Notes: a model not told the origin generated them from the sequence alone. Shown: positions 16,141 to 25,081, counted from the first letter of the stretch. The stretch: 44,882 bases of DNA from Alphaproteobacteria bacterium (GCA_018830445.1 JAHJSN010000123.1:1-44882); one strand, 5' to 3'. Program-made: numbers and translations.

Positions 16141-18204
16141 TTGGTGAAAAACAATCCGGCCATGCCCCGGTTAATGGTGTGCAACTGCCAGAAATCGATG
16201 GAGATCGACGGCAAGAAGCTCGGATCGGCGCTCGGCCTGGAAGCCCCGCTGGCCGTGCATACCGAGCTGTGCCGCGGCGGGATCGACGCGTTCAAACAGG
16301 CGGTAGCCGCCGGCCATCCGGTGAACGTGGCGTGCACGCAGGAAACCGCCTTGTTCCTGGAGGTCGCCGAGGGCCTGGAGGCCAGCGGGGCGTTCGATTT
16401 TACCAATATCCGTGAAAATGCAGGGTGGTCCGAAGACGGCGGCAAGGCATTGCCGAAAATGGCGGCGTTGATCGCGGAAGCCTCGCATCATCCCCAGATG
16501 GCGCCCTCGCTCAGCCTCGTTTCAAACGGTGTGTGTGTCGTCATCGGCGCCGGGCAGCAGGCTCTTGAAGCAGCCCAACAACTTGCCGGGCGGCTGTCGC
16601 CCATCGCAGTGCTCTCAAGCCCCGCAGATGCCATTCCGCCGCGCCAAGCCTCGTTCCCGGTTTTCAAGGGCAAGGTGAGCAAGGCAAGCGGGGTGCTTGG
16701 CCGCTTCGTAGTGGTCGTCGACGGTTATGCGCCAGCCAGGCCGAGTTCGCGCTCGGAGTTCGCTTTCGACGAGAGTGGCACAACAAAGGAACTCTCGTGC
16801 GACCTGATCCTCGATCTTTCCGGCGGCAACGCGCTGTTCGCGGGTCACGGACGGCGCGATGGCTATTACAAGGTCGATGCCGGGGATCCTGCGGCGGTGG
16901 CGCGGGCGCTGTTCGAACTTTCCGACATGGTCGGCGAGTATGAGAAGCCGCGCTATATCTCTTTTGACGCGGCAATCTGCGCGCATGCGAGGTCCGGCAA
17001 GGTCGGCTGCACCAACTGCCTCGACGTGTGCCCGCTCGGCGCGATCCAGCCGGCCGGCGACAAGGTTGCGATCGATCCGGCTATCTGCGGAGGCTGCGGC
17101 AACTGCGCGTCGGTTTGTCCGACGGGGGCGGCAAGCTACGTGCTGCCCTATCGCGGCGACCTCGTCGAGCGGCTTTCGGTACTGCTCAGGGCGTACGAGA
17201 AGGCGGGCGGCAAGCGGCCGGTCATCCTGGCGCACGACGAAAAGCACGGCGCGGATATGATCTCGGCGATGGCGCGGTTCGGGCGCGGCCTGCCGGCAAA
17301 CGTTATTCCCGTGTCGCTCAACTCGGTTCTTATGCTGGGCCACGATGCGATGGCGGCCGGTCTGGCGCTAGGGGCGGAGCGCGTCGTCGTGTTGGCACCG
17401 CCGCAGCATCCCGAAGAGCTTGCCTCGCTCGAAGGGCAGGCCGGACTTGCCAATTCGATCCTTGCAGCGCTCGGTCATGGCGATGGACGGGTGCAGATCA
17501 TCGTCGAGCACGACCCCGATGCGGTGGAAAGCGCGCTCCACCAGGTCGAAGCGCTGCCAGCGATGGCTGCCCACGGTCTCCTCGCGGCCGGATCCAAGCG
17601 GGAAGTGGCCCGCTCGGTGTTCGCGCTATTGCACGAAGACGCTCCGCAAAAATCCGATACGATCAAGCTGCCGGCGGGGGCTCCTTATGGGCGCATCAAC
17701 GTCAAGGTCGAGGGCTGCACGCTCTGCCTGGCATGCGTCGGCGCCTGCCCGGCAAACGCTCTGCGTGACAATCCCGACAAGCCGCAGCTGTCTTTCGTCG
17801 AGGCAGCCTGCGTGCAGTGCGGAGTTTGCGTTGCGACCTGTCCTGAGCAAGTCATCAGCCTGGAGCCGCGCTATAACTTCAAGTCGGAAGCCCTGGCGCC
17901 GGTGAACATCAAGACGGAAGAGCCGTTCCACTGTGTCAGCTGCAACAAGGCGTTCGGCGCGAAGTCATCGATCGAGCGCATTGTCGAAAAGCTGCGCGGT
18001 CATTCGATGTTCCAGAACGAAGAGCAGTTGAGGTTGATCCAGATGTGCGACAACTGCCGCGTGGTGGCGCTGGCGAATTCCAAGAACGATCCGTTCGCGA
18101 TGGGCGGCGGGCAGCCGCGCGTGCGCACGACGGACGACTATCTGGCCGAAAGAAAAGCTGCTGACGTTAAATCAACCAAGAAGCCGGACGATTTCCTCGG
18201 CTGA
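16141..18204 (+). CDS. Multi-cluster 4Fe-4S protein, formate dehydrogenase-associated
   Basis: The product has 687 residues with four ferredoxin-type cysteine sets: C290/293/297, C316/319/322/326, C526/529/532/536 and C557/560/563/567. Paired as two 2[4Fe-4S] modules, they fit four clusters. The N-terminal region has further cysteines (VCNCQKS, TELCRGG, VACTQE), and the C-terminus has two CxxC pairs (CVSC, CDNC) that could hold zinc or another metal. No signal peptide is seen, so it is cytosolic. The start is TTG 16141 or GTG 16144, both well placed after AGGAG at 16127-16131. Genes like this sit beside DUF3305/3306 and fdh in many Alphaproteobacteria; electron transfer is inferred. Confidence 0.88.
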   Translation: MVKNNPAMPRLMVCNCQKSMEIDGKKLGSALGLEAPLAVHTELCRGGIDAFKQAVAAGHPVNVACTQETALFLEVAEGLEASGAFDFTNIRENAGWSEDGGKALPKMAALIAEASHHPQMAPSLSLVSNGVCVVIGAGQQALEAAQQLAGRLSPIAVLSSPADAIPPRQASFPVFKGKVSKASGVLGRFVVVVDGYAPARPSSRSEFAFDESGTTKELSCDLILDLSGGNALFAGHGRRDGYYKVDAGDPAAVARALFELSDMVGEYEKPRYISFDAAICAHARSGKVGCTNCLDVCPLGAIQPAGDKVAIDPAICGGCGNCASVCPTGAASYVLPYRGDLVERLSVLLRAYEKAGGKRPVILAHDEKHGADMISAMARFGRGLPANVIPVSLNSVLMLGHDAMAAGLALGAERVVVLAPPQHPEELASLEGQAGLANSILAALGHGDGRVQIIVEHDPDAVESALHQVEALPAMAAHGLLAAGSKREVARSVFALLHEDAPQKSDTIKLPAGAPYGRINVKVEGCTLCLACVGACPANALRDNPDKPQLSFVEAACVQCGVCVATCPEQVISLEPRYNFKSEALAPVNIKTEEPFHCVSCNKAFGAKSSIERIVEKLRGHSMFQNEEQLRLIQMCDNCRVVALANSKNDPFAMGGGQPRVRTTDDYLAERKAADVKSTKKPDDFLG

Positions 18205-18226
18205 CCGGCTTGCCTGCGGACGGGCT

Positions 18227-18355
18227 CTAATTGCGGACGTTGGTGTTGACTGTGTAGGCGTCATGCGAGGACTGGGCGAACATGGCATCAACGCCGATTG
18301 CGGCGGCGGCGGTGATGATCACGAGTGCCACGATGCTGGTCATGAATGCTTTCAT
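18227..18355 (-). CDS. 42-residue single-span membrane peptide coupled to WD40-cytochrome gene
   Basis: The ATG (18353-18355) overlaps the TGA of the WD40-cytochrome c gene as ATGA, and AAGGAAAG lies 6 bases upstream. The product has a hydrophobic stretch (TSIVALVIITAAAAIGVDA), then a short polar tail ending in NTNVRN. It is either an inner-membrane peptide with a periplasmic tail or a signal peptide with a very short mature part. The perfect stop-start overlap and good site make it a likely real gene, the last of the fdh operon. The function is unknown; a small structural subunit of the formate dehydrogenase or cytochrome complex is possible. Confidence 0.75.
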   Translation of the reverse strand: MKAFMTSIVALVIITAAAAIGVDAMFAQSSHDAYTVNTNVRN

Positions 18356-19911
18356 GGTTTCTTTCCTTGGTTGTCATCCGTTGCTGGAGACGTATCGGGT
18401 TGTTCTGCGGCGGGCGTCGTCTTGAGGTAGGCGATTAGCGCGTCGCGCTGGGATTTGTCGGTCATCTTTTGCAGCGGCATCTTGGAGCCGGGCGTGAAGT
18501 TCTCGGGGCCGAGTTCGAACAGCTTTGCAACCGTGTCCTCGTTCCACACGATATCAAGTTTTTTCAAGGATTCCGAATAAGGGTAACCGGGCAGGGTTGC
18601 AATGCGCCGGCCAAAAAGCCCGTAGAGCGCCGGGCCTGCTCGATTCCTGCCGTCGGGCTTCAAGGTGTGGCAGACGCTGCACTTGCGCGCGAAGTGCGCG
18701 CGCCCCTTTTCGACCGGATCGTCACTATCGGCGGTGACTTGGAACCGGCGGGGGAAGGGACTGTCGATCGGGTCGAACGGTTCACGCGGGGTGACGACCC
18801 AGCGGGTCGCGAAATCGTCGAGGCCGGCTAGATAGAGGGAAGCACCGCCTGGGGCGAAGGCGAGTGCCCATGCCGGGCCGTAGGGGTTCTGATATTCCTC
18901 GATCGGCTGAAAGTCGCCGAGGCGGAACACCTTTACGACGCCGTCGCCGCTGCCGAGTGCGACAAGCCCGGGCTGGCGGGTAATGGCAAGGGCAAGGACC
19001 GGGCGCTCGGATGAACCCAGTTCGACGACCTTTTCGCCACGGGCAGCGTCGACGACAGCGGCCGTACCGTTGAGAGCGCCGAATATGAGCTGTTCGGATT
19101 CGGGTACGCGCTGAAGAACGTTGATACCCCAGCCGTGCTTATAGACCGGGCGGATGAACTCGCCGGTCGCGGTTCGATACATGCCGATCGTGCCGTCGTA
19201 GCTGGCGGTAAACACGTGAGCGCCATCGGATGAAAACGCGACAGCGTTGACAGGCCCCTTGTGACCGGCAAGTACGGGGCCGGGTTTGTGCTGACTGAGG
19301 TTCCACAGGCGCGCGGTGCGGTCCCAGCTGGCGGTCGCCGCCCAGACGCCATCGTCGCTGACCGCGATGCCCACGACCTTTGCGGTATGGCCCTCGAAGC
19401 GGTGTTCGCGACGGCCGCTTGCCAGGTTCCACAGGCTCAATGCGCCGTCGTCCCCGGCCGATAGAACAAGCGATGATCCAGGCACAAACGCCGCGGCGTT
19501 GACCGCGCCGTCGTGGTCGTCGAAGCGATGGACCAGTTTGGGATTGTCGATGTCGGAGACGTCCCAGACCATCATGGCGTAATCGAAGCTTCCGGATAGA
19601 ACCATCTGGCGTGCATGGTCCGTCGCCAGGGCCTTGACCGGACCGCCGTGACCGACAAGGTTGCCTCGCCGTTGGGACTTTTCGGATTCTGAAGAACCGG
19701 TTGCGCCAGCGGGAGCGTTTTCGGACGCCCCCTCCGGAGGATCAGCGGCAGGGGCTTGAGCGCCGGCGGCAGGGGTTTGAGCGCCGCCTGCCAGAGCCTC
19801 GGTTGAGACCAGAAGCTCACTTGAGAACAGCGAAGCGGCGGCGAGTGCCGCGACAAAGGGTGCCCGCCACACGCCCAATGCCGAGCGTCTTGCTGTCGTT
19901 GGCCAACTCAT
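18352..19911 (-). CDS. Secreted WD40-repeat protein fused to a c-type cytochrome
   Basis: The product has 519 residues. A signal peptide (about 1-41, ending near TEALAGG) is followed by an Ala/Pro/Glu-rich linker to about 80. WD40 repeats then run from about 85 to 385, with clear GH...W-type units such as LVGHGGPVKALA, FEGHTAKVVGIAV and LAGHKGPVNAVAF. The C-terminal class I cytochrome c domain has CSVCH (C411, C414, H415), with M478 as the likely axial ligand in GSKMPLQ. The protein should be periplasmic with one haem. It lies 16 bases downstream of the cytochrome b gene. Passing electrons from the formate dehydrogenase, or anchoring it, is inferred from position. Confidence 0.92.
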   Translation of the reverse strand: MSWPTTARRSALGVWRAPFVAALAAASLFSSELLVSTEALAGGAQTPAAGAQAPAADPPEGASENAPAGATGSSESEKSQRRGNLVGHGGPVKALATDHARQMVLSGSFDYAMMVWDVSDIDNPKLVHRFDDHDGAVNAAAFVPGSSLVLSAGDDGALSLWNLASGRREHRFEGHTAKVVGIAVSDDGVWAATASWDRTARLWNLSQHKPGPVLAGHKGPVNAVAFSSDGAHVFTASYDGTIGMYRTATGEFIRPVYKHGWGINVLQRVPESEQLIFGALNGTAAVVDAARGEKVVELGSSERPVLALAITRQPGLVALGSGDGVVKVFRLGDFQPIEEYQNPYGPAWALAFAPGGASLYLAGLDDFATRWVVTPREPFDPIDSPFPRRFQVTADSDDPVEKGRAHFARKCSVCHTLKPDGRNRAGPALYGLFGRRIATLPGYPYSESLKKLDIVWNEDTVAKLFELGPENFTPGSKMPLQKMTDKSQRDALIAYLKTTPAAEQPDTSPATDDNQGKKP

Positions 19912-19927
19912 GCCGGCCGCACCGTTG

Positions 19928-21073
19928 CTATTCTGCCGGAGCTGGCCGGGAGGAAGCGCCGTCCCCGGAAGCTTCCTTGGCCAGTTCCTCTTCGACCCAG
20001 AGGTTGTGGTGTTCCTTCGCCCAGTTCAGATCAACCTCGCCCGAGCCCATCGCGTCGAAGGCGCCTTCCATGCCGATCGAGCCGATGTAGATGTGGGCGA
20101 TGATGACGACGACAAGGCCCAGTGCAACGATGCCGTGCCACGTGGTGGCGAGTTGCTGCTCCTCGTTGGCGGTCAATTGCGTCGGCAGATCGAGCCCGAA
20201 TGTATTGAGTATCGAGAACGTCTTCGCGAACAGCGGCAGATCGTATGGCAACAGAAGCTGCAGTCCTGACAGACTCAACGAAAATCCACCGATCATGACC
20301 AGCCAGAACAGGATCTTCTGGCCGCCGTTGAACTTCTTTGCGTCAGGATGCCCGCCGCCAAACAGACCACCGCCCTTCAGCAGCCACACGAGATCGCGCG
20401 GATGCGGGAAGTTGTGCGACACCCAGGTCAGGAAGGTCATCAGGAGACCGGCCATGAAGGCGAAAGCGACGTAGTTGTGCAGCCACTTGCCGGTCAATGC
20501 TATTGACGCGAACGCTTCCTTGCCGATCACCGGCAGCAGCACGTAGCGGCCATAAAGTACGTTGAGGCCGGTCAGCGCCAGGATGATGAATGACGTCGCC
20601 AGCAACCAGTGACCGGTGCGCTCGAAATCGGAGAACCGCTCGATCGTGCGGCCGGCAAAACCGTGCTCGACACGAATCCGGCCGCGCAGCAGGAAGAACA
20701 AGGCCAAGAGGCCGATCATCCCTGCCATCGCGTACGCGCCATACACGGGCAGCGGACCGTTGCGCAACGCGCGCCAGTTTTCGCCGGAAGAGTCGACGAG
20801 GATGCCTGCTTTCTTATCGGGTATGGAGACGGTGCCGTTGACGCCGCGGCGGAGCTGGCTCCACATCTCGATGTTGTAGTTGCCCTGCTCTTCGGGAACA
20901 ATCTGCGGCGGTCCGCCGGAGGTAACGGCGTTATCAGGGGGACGGACATTCTGCGCATCGGCGGTGCCGGTCATTCCGGCAAGCGTTACGAAGGCAGTCA
21001 GCACTGCGAAGAGAACACGTGCAAGCACCGTCGGAGTTTTCATCTTGACCTGAGACTTCTCAATCCCGTGCAT
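19928..21073 (-). CDS. fdoI: Formate dehydrogenase gamma subunit (cytochrome b)
   Basis: This is a membrane dihaem cytochrome b that takes electrons from the beta subunit to quinone. An N-terminal signal segment (TVLARVLFAVLTAFVTLAG) precedes about 90 periplasmic residues not found in short FdnI-type proteins. Four or so membrane helices follow: YGAYAMAGMIGLLALFF, LLATSFIILALTGLNVLY, NYVAFAFMAGLLMTFL and ATTWHGIVALGLVVVIIAH. Haem-ligand candidates are H in RTGHWLLA, GKWLHNY and TTWHGI. The length is 381 residues. AGGAG lies 6 bases before ATG 21073. The gene symbol is by analogy with the E. coli FDH-O subunit. Confidence 0.92.
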   Translation of the reverse strand: MHGIEKSQVKMKTPTVLARVLFAVLTAFVTLAGMTGTADAQNVRPPDNAVTSGGPPQIVPEEQGNYNIEMWSQLRRGVNGTVSIPDKKAGILVDSSGENWRALRNGPLPVYGAYAMAGMIGLLALFFLLRGRIRVEHGFAGRTIERFSDFERTGHWLLATSFIILALTGLNVLYGRYVLLPVIGKEAFASIALTGKWLHNYVAFAFMAGLLMTFLTWVSHNFPHPRDLVWLLKGGGLFGGGHPDAKKFNGGQKILFWLVMIGGFSLSLSGLQLLLPYDLPLFAKTFSILNTFGLDLPTQLTANEEQQLATTWHGIVALGLVVVIIAHIYIGSIGMEGAFDAMGSGEVDLNWAKEHHNLWVEEELAKEASGDGASSRPAPAE

Positions 21074-21169
21074 CTCGCTCTCCTGTGTCCGCCCGTGGCG
21101 GTCATTCCAATTCTCGTAATCCGGCTCGTTCCGAGGTGACGCTCACAAAGGGCGTCGCGCTGCGGTCGG

Positions 21170-21367
21170 CTACTGCTTCGAATTCTGCAACCGCGAACGC
21201 TCGCGCAAGGCCTCGACCTGGGCCGCGTCCAGTTTTTCATCTTTCTTGCCGGTGTAAACCCCAGGCTGGTGCGACAGAGGACGCCCCTGCTCTTCCTCGC
21301 GGCATCCAGCCAGCCCGGCAGCCAAGGCGAGGATCAGGCCCACCTTCAATGCAGTTGCCTTGTTCAT
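21170..21367 (-). CDS. Small lipoprotein within the formate dehydrogenase operon
   Basis: The product has 65 residues with a clear lipobox (LAAGLAGC, lipidated Cys22) after a basic and hydrophobic start (MNKATALKVGLILAL). The mature part is about 43 residues, charged and helical (DAAQVEALRERSRLQ). It sits between the beta and gamma subunit genes, with GGAG about 10 bases before the ATG. The function is unknown. Its position suggests an accessory attached to the membrane near the enzyme complex. Confidence 0.85.
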   Translation of the reverse strand: MNKATALKVGLILALAAGLAGCREEEQGRPLSHQPGVYTGKKDEKLDAAQVEALRERSRLQNSKQ

Positions 21368-21456
21368 GCGAATTCGGTCTCCAATCCCTCGAACGTAAGT
21401 CTCGGCCTGTCATGCCATTGCCGGCCACAGGTTACTTCCATCCCCGCACAAAACAA

Positions 21457-21478
21457 CAGGGCGGCGCTAGCCGCCCTG
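21457..21478 (-). terminator. Stem-loop after fdh beta gene: attenuator or processing site
   Basis: A perfect 9-bp stem (CAGGGCGGC paired with GCCGCCCTG) closes a 4-base loop. Read on the minus strand, it is followed by a T-rich run (TTGTTTTG). It lies 39 bases after the beta subunit stop and before the lipoprotein gene. The shape fits a partial rho-independent terminator or a 3' RNA-protecting hairpin, which would make more alpha/beta than gamma/WD40 transcript. Confidence 0.6.
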
Positions 21479-21517
21479 CCGAATATCGTCAAGCATCACC
21501 TCGGCAGCCCAACGTGA

Positions 21518-22111
21518 CTAGCCGGCCTGGCCGGGATAGGCCTTACCCCATCCCCAGGCGCCGCTGCCAAAGCCACGTGCCACCACGCGCTCGCGGTAAA
21601 TGTCGGAGACCATGTCGCCGTCACCGGCGAGCAGGGCCTTGGTCGAGCACATTTCCGCGCACAGCGGCAGCTTGCCTTCAGCAAGACGGTTGCGACCGTA
21701 CTTGGAATGCTCGGCATCCGAGTTGGCTTCTTCCGGTCCACCTGAGCAGAAGGTGCACTTGTCCATCTTGCCACGCGAACCGAAGTTGGAGGCCTGCGGG
21801 TACTGCGGAGCGCCGAACGGACATGCATAGAAGCAGTAGCCGCAACCGATGCAGAGGTCCTTGTTGTGCAGAACCACGCCTTGCTCGGTCTGGTAGAAGC
21901 AGTCGACCGGGCAGACCGCCATGCACGGCGCATCCGAACAATGCATGCAGGCTACCGAGATCGAACGCTCGCCGGGCGAACCGTCGTTGATGGTTACGAC
22001 GCGACGGCGGTTCACACCCCACGGCACCTCGTTCTCGTTTTTACATGCGGTTACGCAGGCATTGCATTCGATGCAGCGCTCGGCGTCACAGAGAAACTTC
22101 ATACGTGCCAT
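21518..22111 (-). CDS. fdoH: Formate dehydrogenase beta subunit (4Fe-4S ferredoxin type)
   Basis: This is the electron-transfer subunit, with four cysteine sets for four [4Fe-4S] clusters: CIECNACVTAC, CMHCSDAPCMAVC, CIGCGYCFYAC, and a final set CTFC...CAEMC. The length is 197 residues. It lacks the C-terminal membrane helix of the E. coli FdnH/FdoH type, so it must be held by the alpha and gamma subunits. The ATG is 3 bases after the alpha stop codon, with GGAGG inside the end of the alpha gene, so the two are tightly coupled. It has no signal of its own and should be exported with the alpha subunit. Confidence 0.93.
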   Translation of the reverse strand: MARMKFLCDAERCIECNACVTACKNENEVPWGVNRRRVVTINDGSPGERSISVACMHCSDAPCMAVCPVDCFYQTEQGVVLHNKDLCIGCGYCFYACPFGAPQYPQASNFGSRGKMDKCTFCSGGPEEANSDAEHSKYGRNRLAEGKLPLCAEMCSTKALLAGDGDMVSDIYRERVVARGFGSGAWGWGKAYPGQAG

Positions 22112-22114
22112 GGA

Positions 22115-25081
22115 TCAGGCCCTCCAGATCTTGCAGAGCGTTGTTTTCGATTCCTGCATCTGCGTAACGGAATCGTAGCCGTAGGTTTGAGCGGTGTTGG
22201 TAGCTTCACCCAACACGTAAGGATCGGACCCTTCGGGATACTTGCTCCTGAGGTCCTTGCCCTGGAACATGCCGCCGAAGTGGAACGGCATGAACGCCAC
22301 GCCGTTGCCGACGCGCTCGGTCAGCATGGCCATAACCTTGACCTTGCCTTTTTCGGGCCCTTCGACCCAGACCATCTCGCCATCCTTGATGCCGAGATTG
22401 TTGGCGTCGCGCGGGTTGATCTCCACGAACATGTTCTGCTGGAGTTCGGCAAGCCAGGGGTTGGAGCGGGTCTCATCACCGCCGCCCTCGTACTCGACCA
22501 AGCGGCCGGAGGTGAGGATGATCGGATACTGCTCGTAGATCTTTTCCTCGATCGCCTTCTTCTGGATCGTTTCAAAGAGCACCGGAACGCGGTGCAGCTT
22601 GCGGTCGGTGAAGGTCGGGTACTTGCCGGCCAGTTCAGGATCTGGCGTGTAGAGCGGCTCGCGATGCAGCGGAACCGGATCGGGGAACGTCCACACGACG
22701 GCGCGGGCCTTGGCGTTGCCGAAGGGTGCCAGACCATGCTTGATGGCGACGCGCTGGAGACCGCCGGAGAGGTCGACCTTCCAGTTCACCTTGCCCATCT
22801 TTTCGGGATCGTTTCCGCCTGCGACTTTCTCGATGGCGGCTTTTTCGTCGGCCGTCAGATCACCAGCCCAGCCAAGCTTATCGAGCATGGCGTAGGTGAT
22901 TTCCGGGTAGCCGTCCTTGATCTCCGAGCCGGCGGGATAGGATTCCACGGCGAGGAGATTGTCCTGGTCGGCGTTGCCGGTGGCGTACTTCTCGGGAGCC
23001 GTGACGCCGAAACGCGCACGGAAACAGAGACCGCCTTCGGCGACCGGAATGGACGTGTCGTAAAGGTTCGGCGTGCCGGGGTGCTTCATTTCGGCAGTAC
23101 CCCACGACGGCCACGGCAGACCGTAGAAATCGCCGTCGCATGGGCCGCCGTTGGCCTTCAGCGTCACTTTGTCGAAGGTGGCCTGGTTGGCCATGTGAAG
23201 CTTCAGACGCTCTGGCGACTGGCCGGTGTAGCCGATCGTCCACATGCCGCGGTTGAATTCCCGCGTAATGTCCTCGACAACCGGTTCGGTGCCCTTGATC
23301 TCGATGTTCTTGAACATCTCCTTGTCGAAGCCGAACTTCTTAGCGAAGAGATACATGATCTCGTGGTCGACCTTCGATTCGAACAGCGGTTCGAAAACCT
23401 TCTCGCGCCACTGCAGCGAACGGTTCGAAGCAGTCACGGAACCCACCGTCTCGAACTGCGTTGTGGCCGGAAGCAGGTAGACCCCATCGGTGCGGTCGTG
23501 CATGACGGCCGAAACCGTCGGGAACGGATCGATGATGACGAGGAGGTCGAGTTTTTCCATCGCCTTCTTCATATCCGGTCCGCGGGTCTGCGAGTTGGGT
23601 GCGTGACCCCAGAACACCATGGCGCGGGTGTTGTCAGGCTGACCGAGGTTTTCCTTGGCTTCCAGAACACCGTCGAACCAGCGCGAGACGGGGATACCTT
23701 TCTCTTCCATCATGGACAGGTCGGCGCCGTCCTTGCCCTTGCCCTTCCAAACCGCAAAGCGACCTTTCAGGTAATCGTAATCAACGTCCCAAACGCGCGC
23801 CCAGTGTTTCCACGCTCCGGTCGCCAAGCCGTAGTAGCCCGGCAGGCTATCCATCAGCACGCCGAAGTCGGTGGCGCCCTGGACGTTGTCGTGGCCGCGG
23901 AAGATGTTGGTGCCGCCGCCGGCGACGCCCATGTTGCCCAGCGCCAGCTGCAGGATGCAGTAGGAGCGGGTGTTGTCGTTGCCGTTGGTGTGCTGGGTGC
24001 CGCCCATGCACCAGATGACGGTGCCGGGCTTGTTGGTGGCCAGCGTGTAGGCGACCCGCTTCATCTGAGTGCCGGGTACGCCGGTGACGCGCTCGACTTC
24101 TTCAGGCGTCCACTTCTTGACCTCTTCCTTGATCAGGTCCATGCCCCAAACACGCTTGCGGATGAACTCCTTGTCTTCCCAGCCATTTTCGAAGATGTGG
24201 TAGAGAATGCCCCAGATCAGGGCGACGTCGGTGCCGGGACGGAAGCGGACGTACTCGGTCGCCTTGGATGCGGTGCGCGTGAAGCGCGGGTCGCAGACGA
24301 TCAACGGAGCGTTGTTCTGCTCCTTGGCCTTCAGGATATGCTGAAGCGAAACCGGATGCGCCTCGGCGGGGTTGCCGCCGATGAGGAAGATCGCCTTCGA
24401 TTTCAGGATGTCGTTATACGAGTTGGTCATGGCGCCGTAGCCCCAGGTGTTGGCAACACCTGCGACCGTGGTCGAGTGACAGATACGCGCCTGGTGGTCG
24501 ATGTTGTTCGAACCCCAGAAGGCCGCGAACTTACGAATCAGGTAGGATTGCTCGTTATTGTGTTTGGCTGAGCCGAGCCAGTAGACCGAATCGGGACCCG
24601 ACTCTTCGCGGATCTTCAGCATCTGGTCGCCAATTTCGTTGACGGCTTCGTCCCACGAAATTTTCTTCCACTTGCCGCCGACGAGTTTCATCGGATGCTT
24701 CAGGCGGCGGGCGCCGTGGGCGTGTTCGCGAACCGCCGCACCCTTGGCACAGTGGGCGCCGAGGTTGAATGGGCTGTCCCAGCCGGGTTCCTGGCCGACC
24801 CAGACGCCGTTGGAGACTTCCGCCATGACGGTACAGCCGACCGAACAGTGCGTGCAGACCGACTTCTTGAGTTCGACGCTGCCTGCTGCCTTGCCGGCTG
24901 CCGCCTGGGCCTTCTGAATGCGGCCGGGCGCGAGAGCCGTCGCGGCGGCGATGCCGCCGGCGGCCAAGCCCGAATTGCGCAGAAATGCGCGGCGATCAAC
25001 GACGCCGGCTGACGCCGGTCCAGCAAGTGACGCGGCCAGATGACCGAGCTGGGCGCTACCTTTTGATTTCTTCTTGAGCAT
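22115..25081 (-). CDS. fdoG: Formate dehydrogenase alpha subunit, Mo/W-bisMGD, cysteine-type, Tat-exported
   Basis: This is the catalytic subunit, oxidising formate to CO2. The Tat motif DRRAFLRNSG (about 29-38) marks export to the periplasm. The N-terminal [4Fe-4S] site is C76, C79, C83 and C111. The active-site loop ARICHSTTVAG has C201 where some relatives carry selenocysteine; the histidine after it is present. Molybdopterin-domain landmarks follow (YGAMTNSYNDI, IGGNPAEAHPV, MGGTQHTNGNDN). The length of 988 residues is normal. GGAGG lies 6 bases before ATG 25081. A small Tat protein and a TorD-like chaperone precede it. No UGA codon interrupts the frame. Confidence 0.96.
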   Translation of the reverse strand: MLKKKSKGSAQLGHLAASLAGPASAGVVDRRAFLRNSGLAAGGIAAATALAPGRIQKAQAAAGKAAGSVELKKSVCTHCSVGCTVMAEVSNGVWVGQEPGWDSPFNLGAHCAKGAAVREHAHGARRLKHPMKLVGGKWKKISWDEAVNEIGDQMLKIREESGPDSVYWLGSAKHNNEQSYLIRKFAAFWGSNNIDHQARICHSTTVAGVANTWGYGAMTNSYNDILKSKAIFLIGGNPAEAHPVSLQHILKAKEQNNAPLIVCDPRFTRTASKATEYVRFRPGTDVALIWGILYHIFENGWEDKEFIRKRVWGMDLIKEEVKKWTPEEVERVTGVPGTQMKRVAYTLATNKPGTVIWCMGGTQHTNGNDNTRSYCILQLALGNMGVAGGGTNIFRGHDNVQGATDFGVLMDSLPGYYGLATGAWKHWARVWDVDYDYLKGRFAVWKGKGKDGADLSMMEEKGIPVSRWFDGVLEAKENLGQPDNTRAMVFWGHAPNSQTRGPDMKKAMEKLDLLVIIDPFPTVSAVMHDRTDGVYLLPATTQFETVGSVTASNRSLQWREKVFEPLFESKVDHEIMYLFAKKFGFDKEMFKNIEIKGTEPVVEDITREFNRGMWTIGYTGQSPERLKLHMANQATFDKVTLKANGGPCDGDFYGLPWPSWGTAEMKHPGTPNLYDTSIPVAEGGLCFRARFGVTAPEKYATGNADQDNLLAVESYPAGSEIKDGYPEITYAMLDKLGWAGDLTADEKAAIEKVAGGNDPEKMGKVNWKVDLSGGLQRVAIKHGLAPFGNAKARAVVWTFPDPVPLHREPLYTPDPELAGKYPTFTDRKLHRVPVLFETIQKKAIEEKIYEQYPIILTSGRLVEYEGGGDETRSNPWLAELQQNMFVEINPRDANNLGIKDGEMVWVEGPEKGKVKVMAMLTERVGNGVAFMPFHFGGMFQGKDLRSKYPEGSDPYVLGEATNTAQTYGYDSVTQMQESKTTLCKIWRA

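Noticed and set aside
24470-24490. Selenocysteine at the formate dehydrogenase active site
   Set aside because: The codon at residue 201 reads as cysteine and no in-frame TGA occurs, so the enzyme is the cysteine type.
21866-24571. 901-codon open frame on the plus strand
   Set aside because: It lies opposite the formate dehydrogenase alpha and beta genes, whose products are unmistakable. Long antisense frames are expected in GC-rich genes; its translation has no family motifs.
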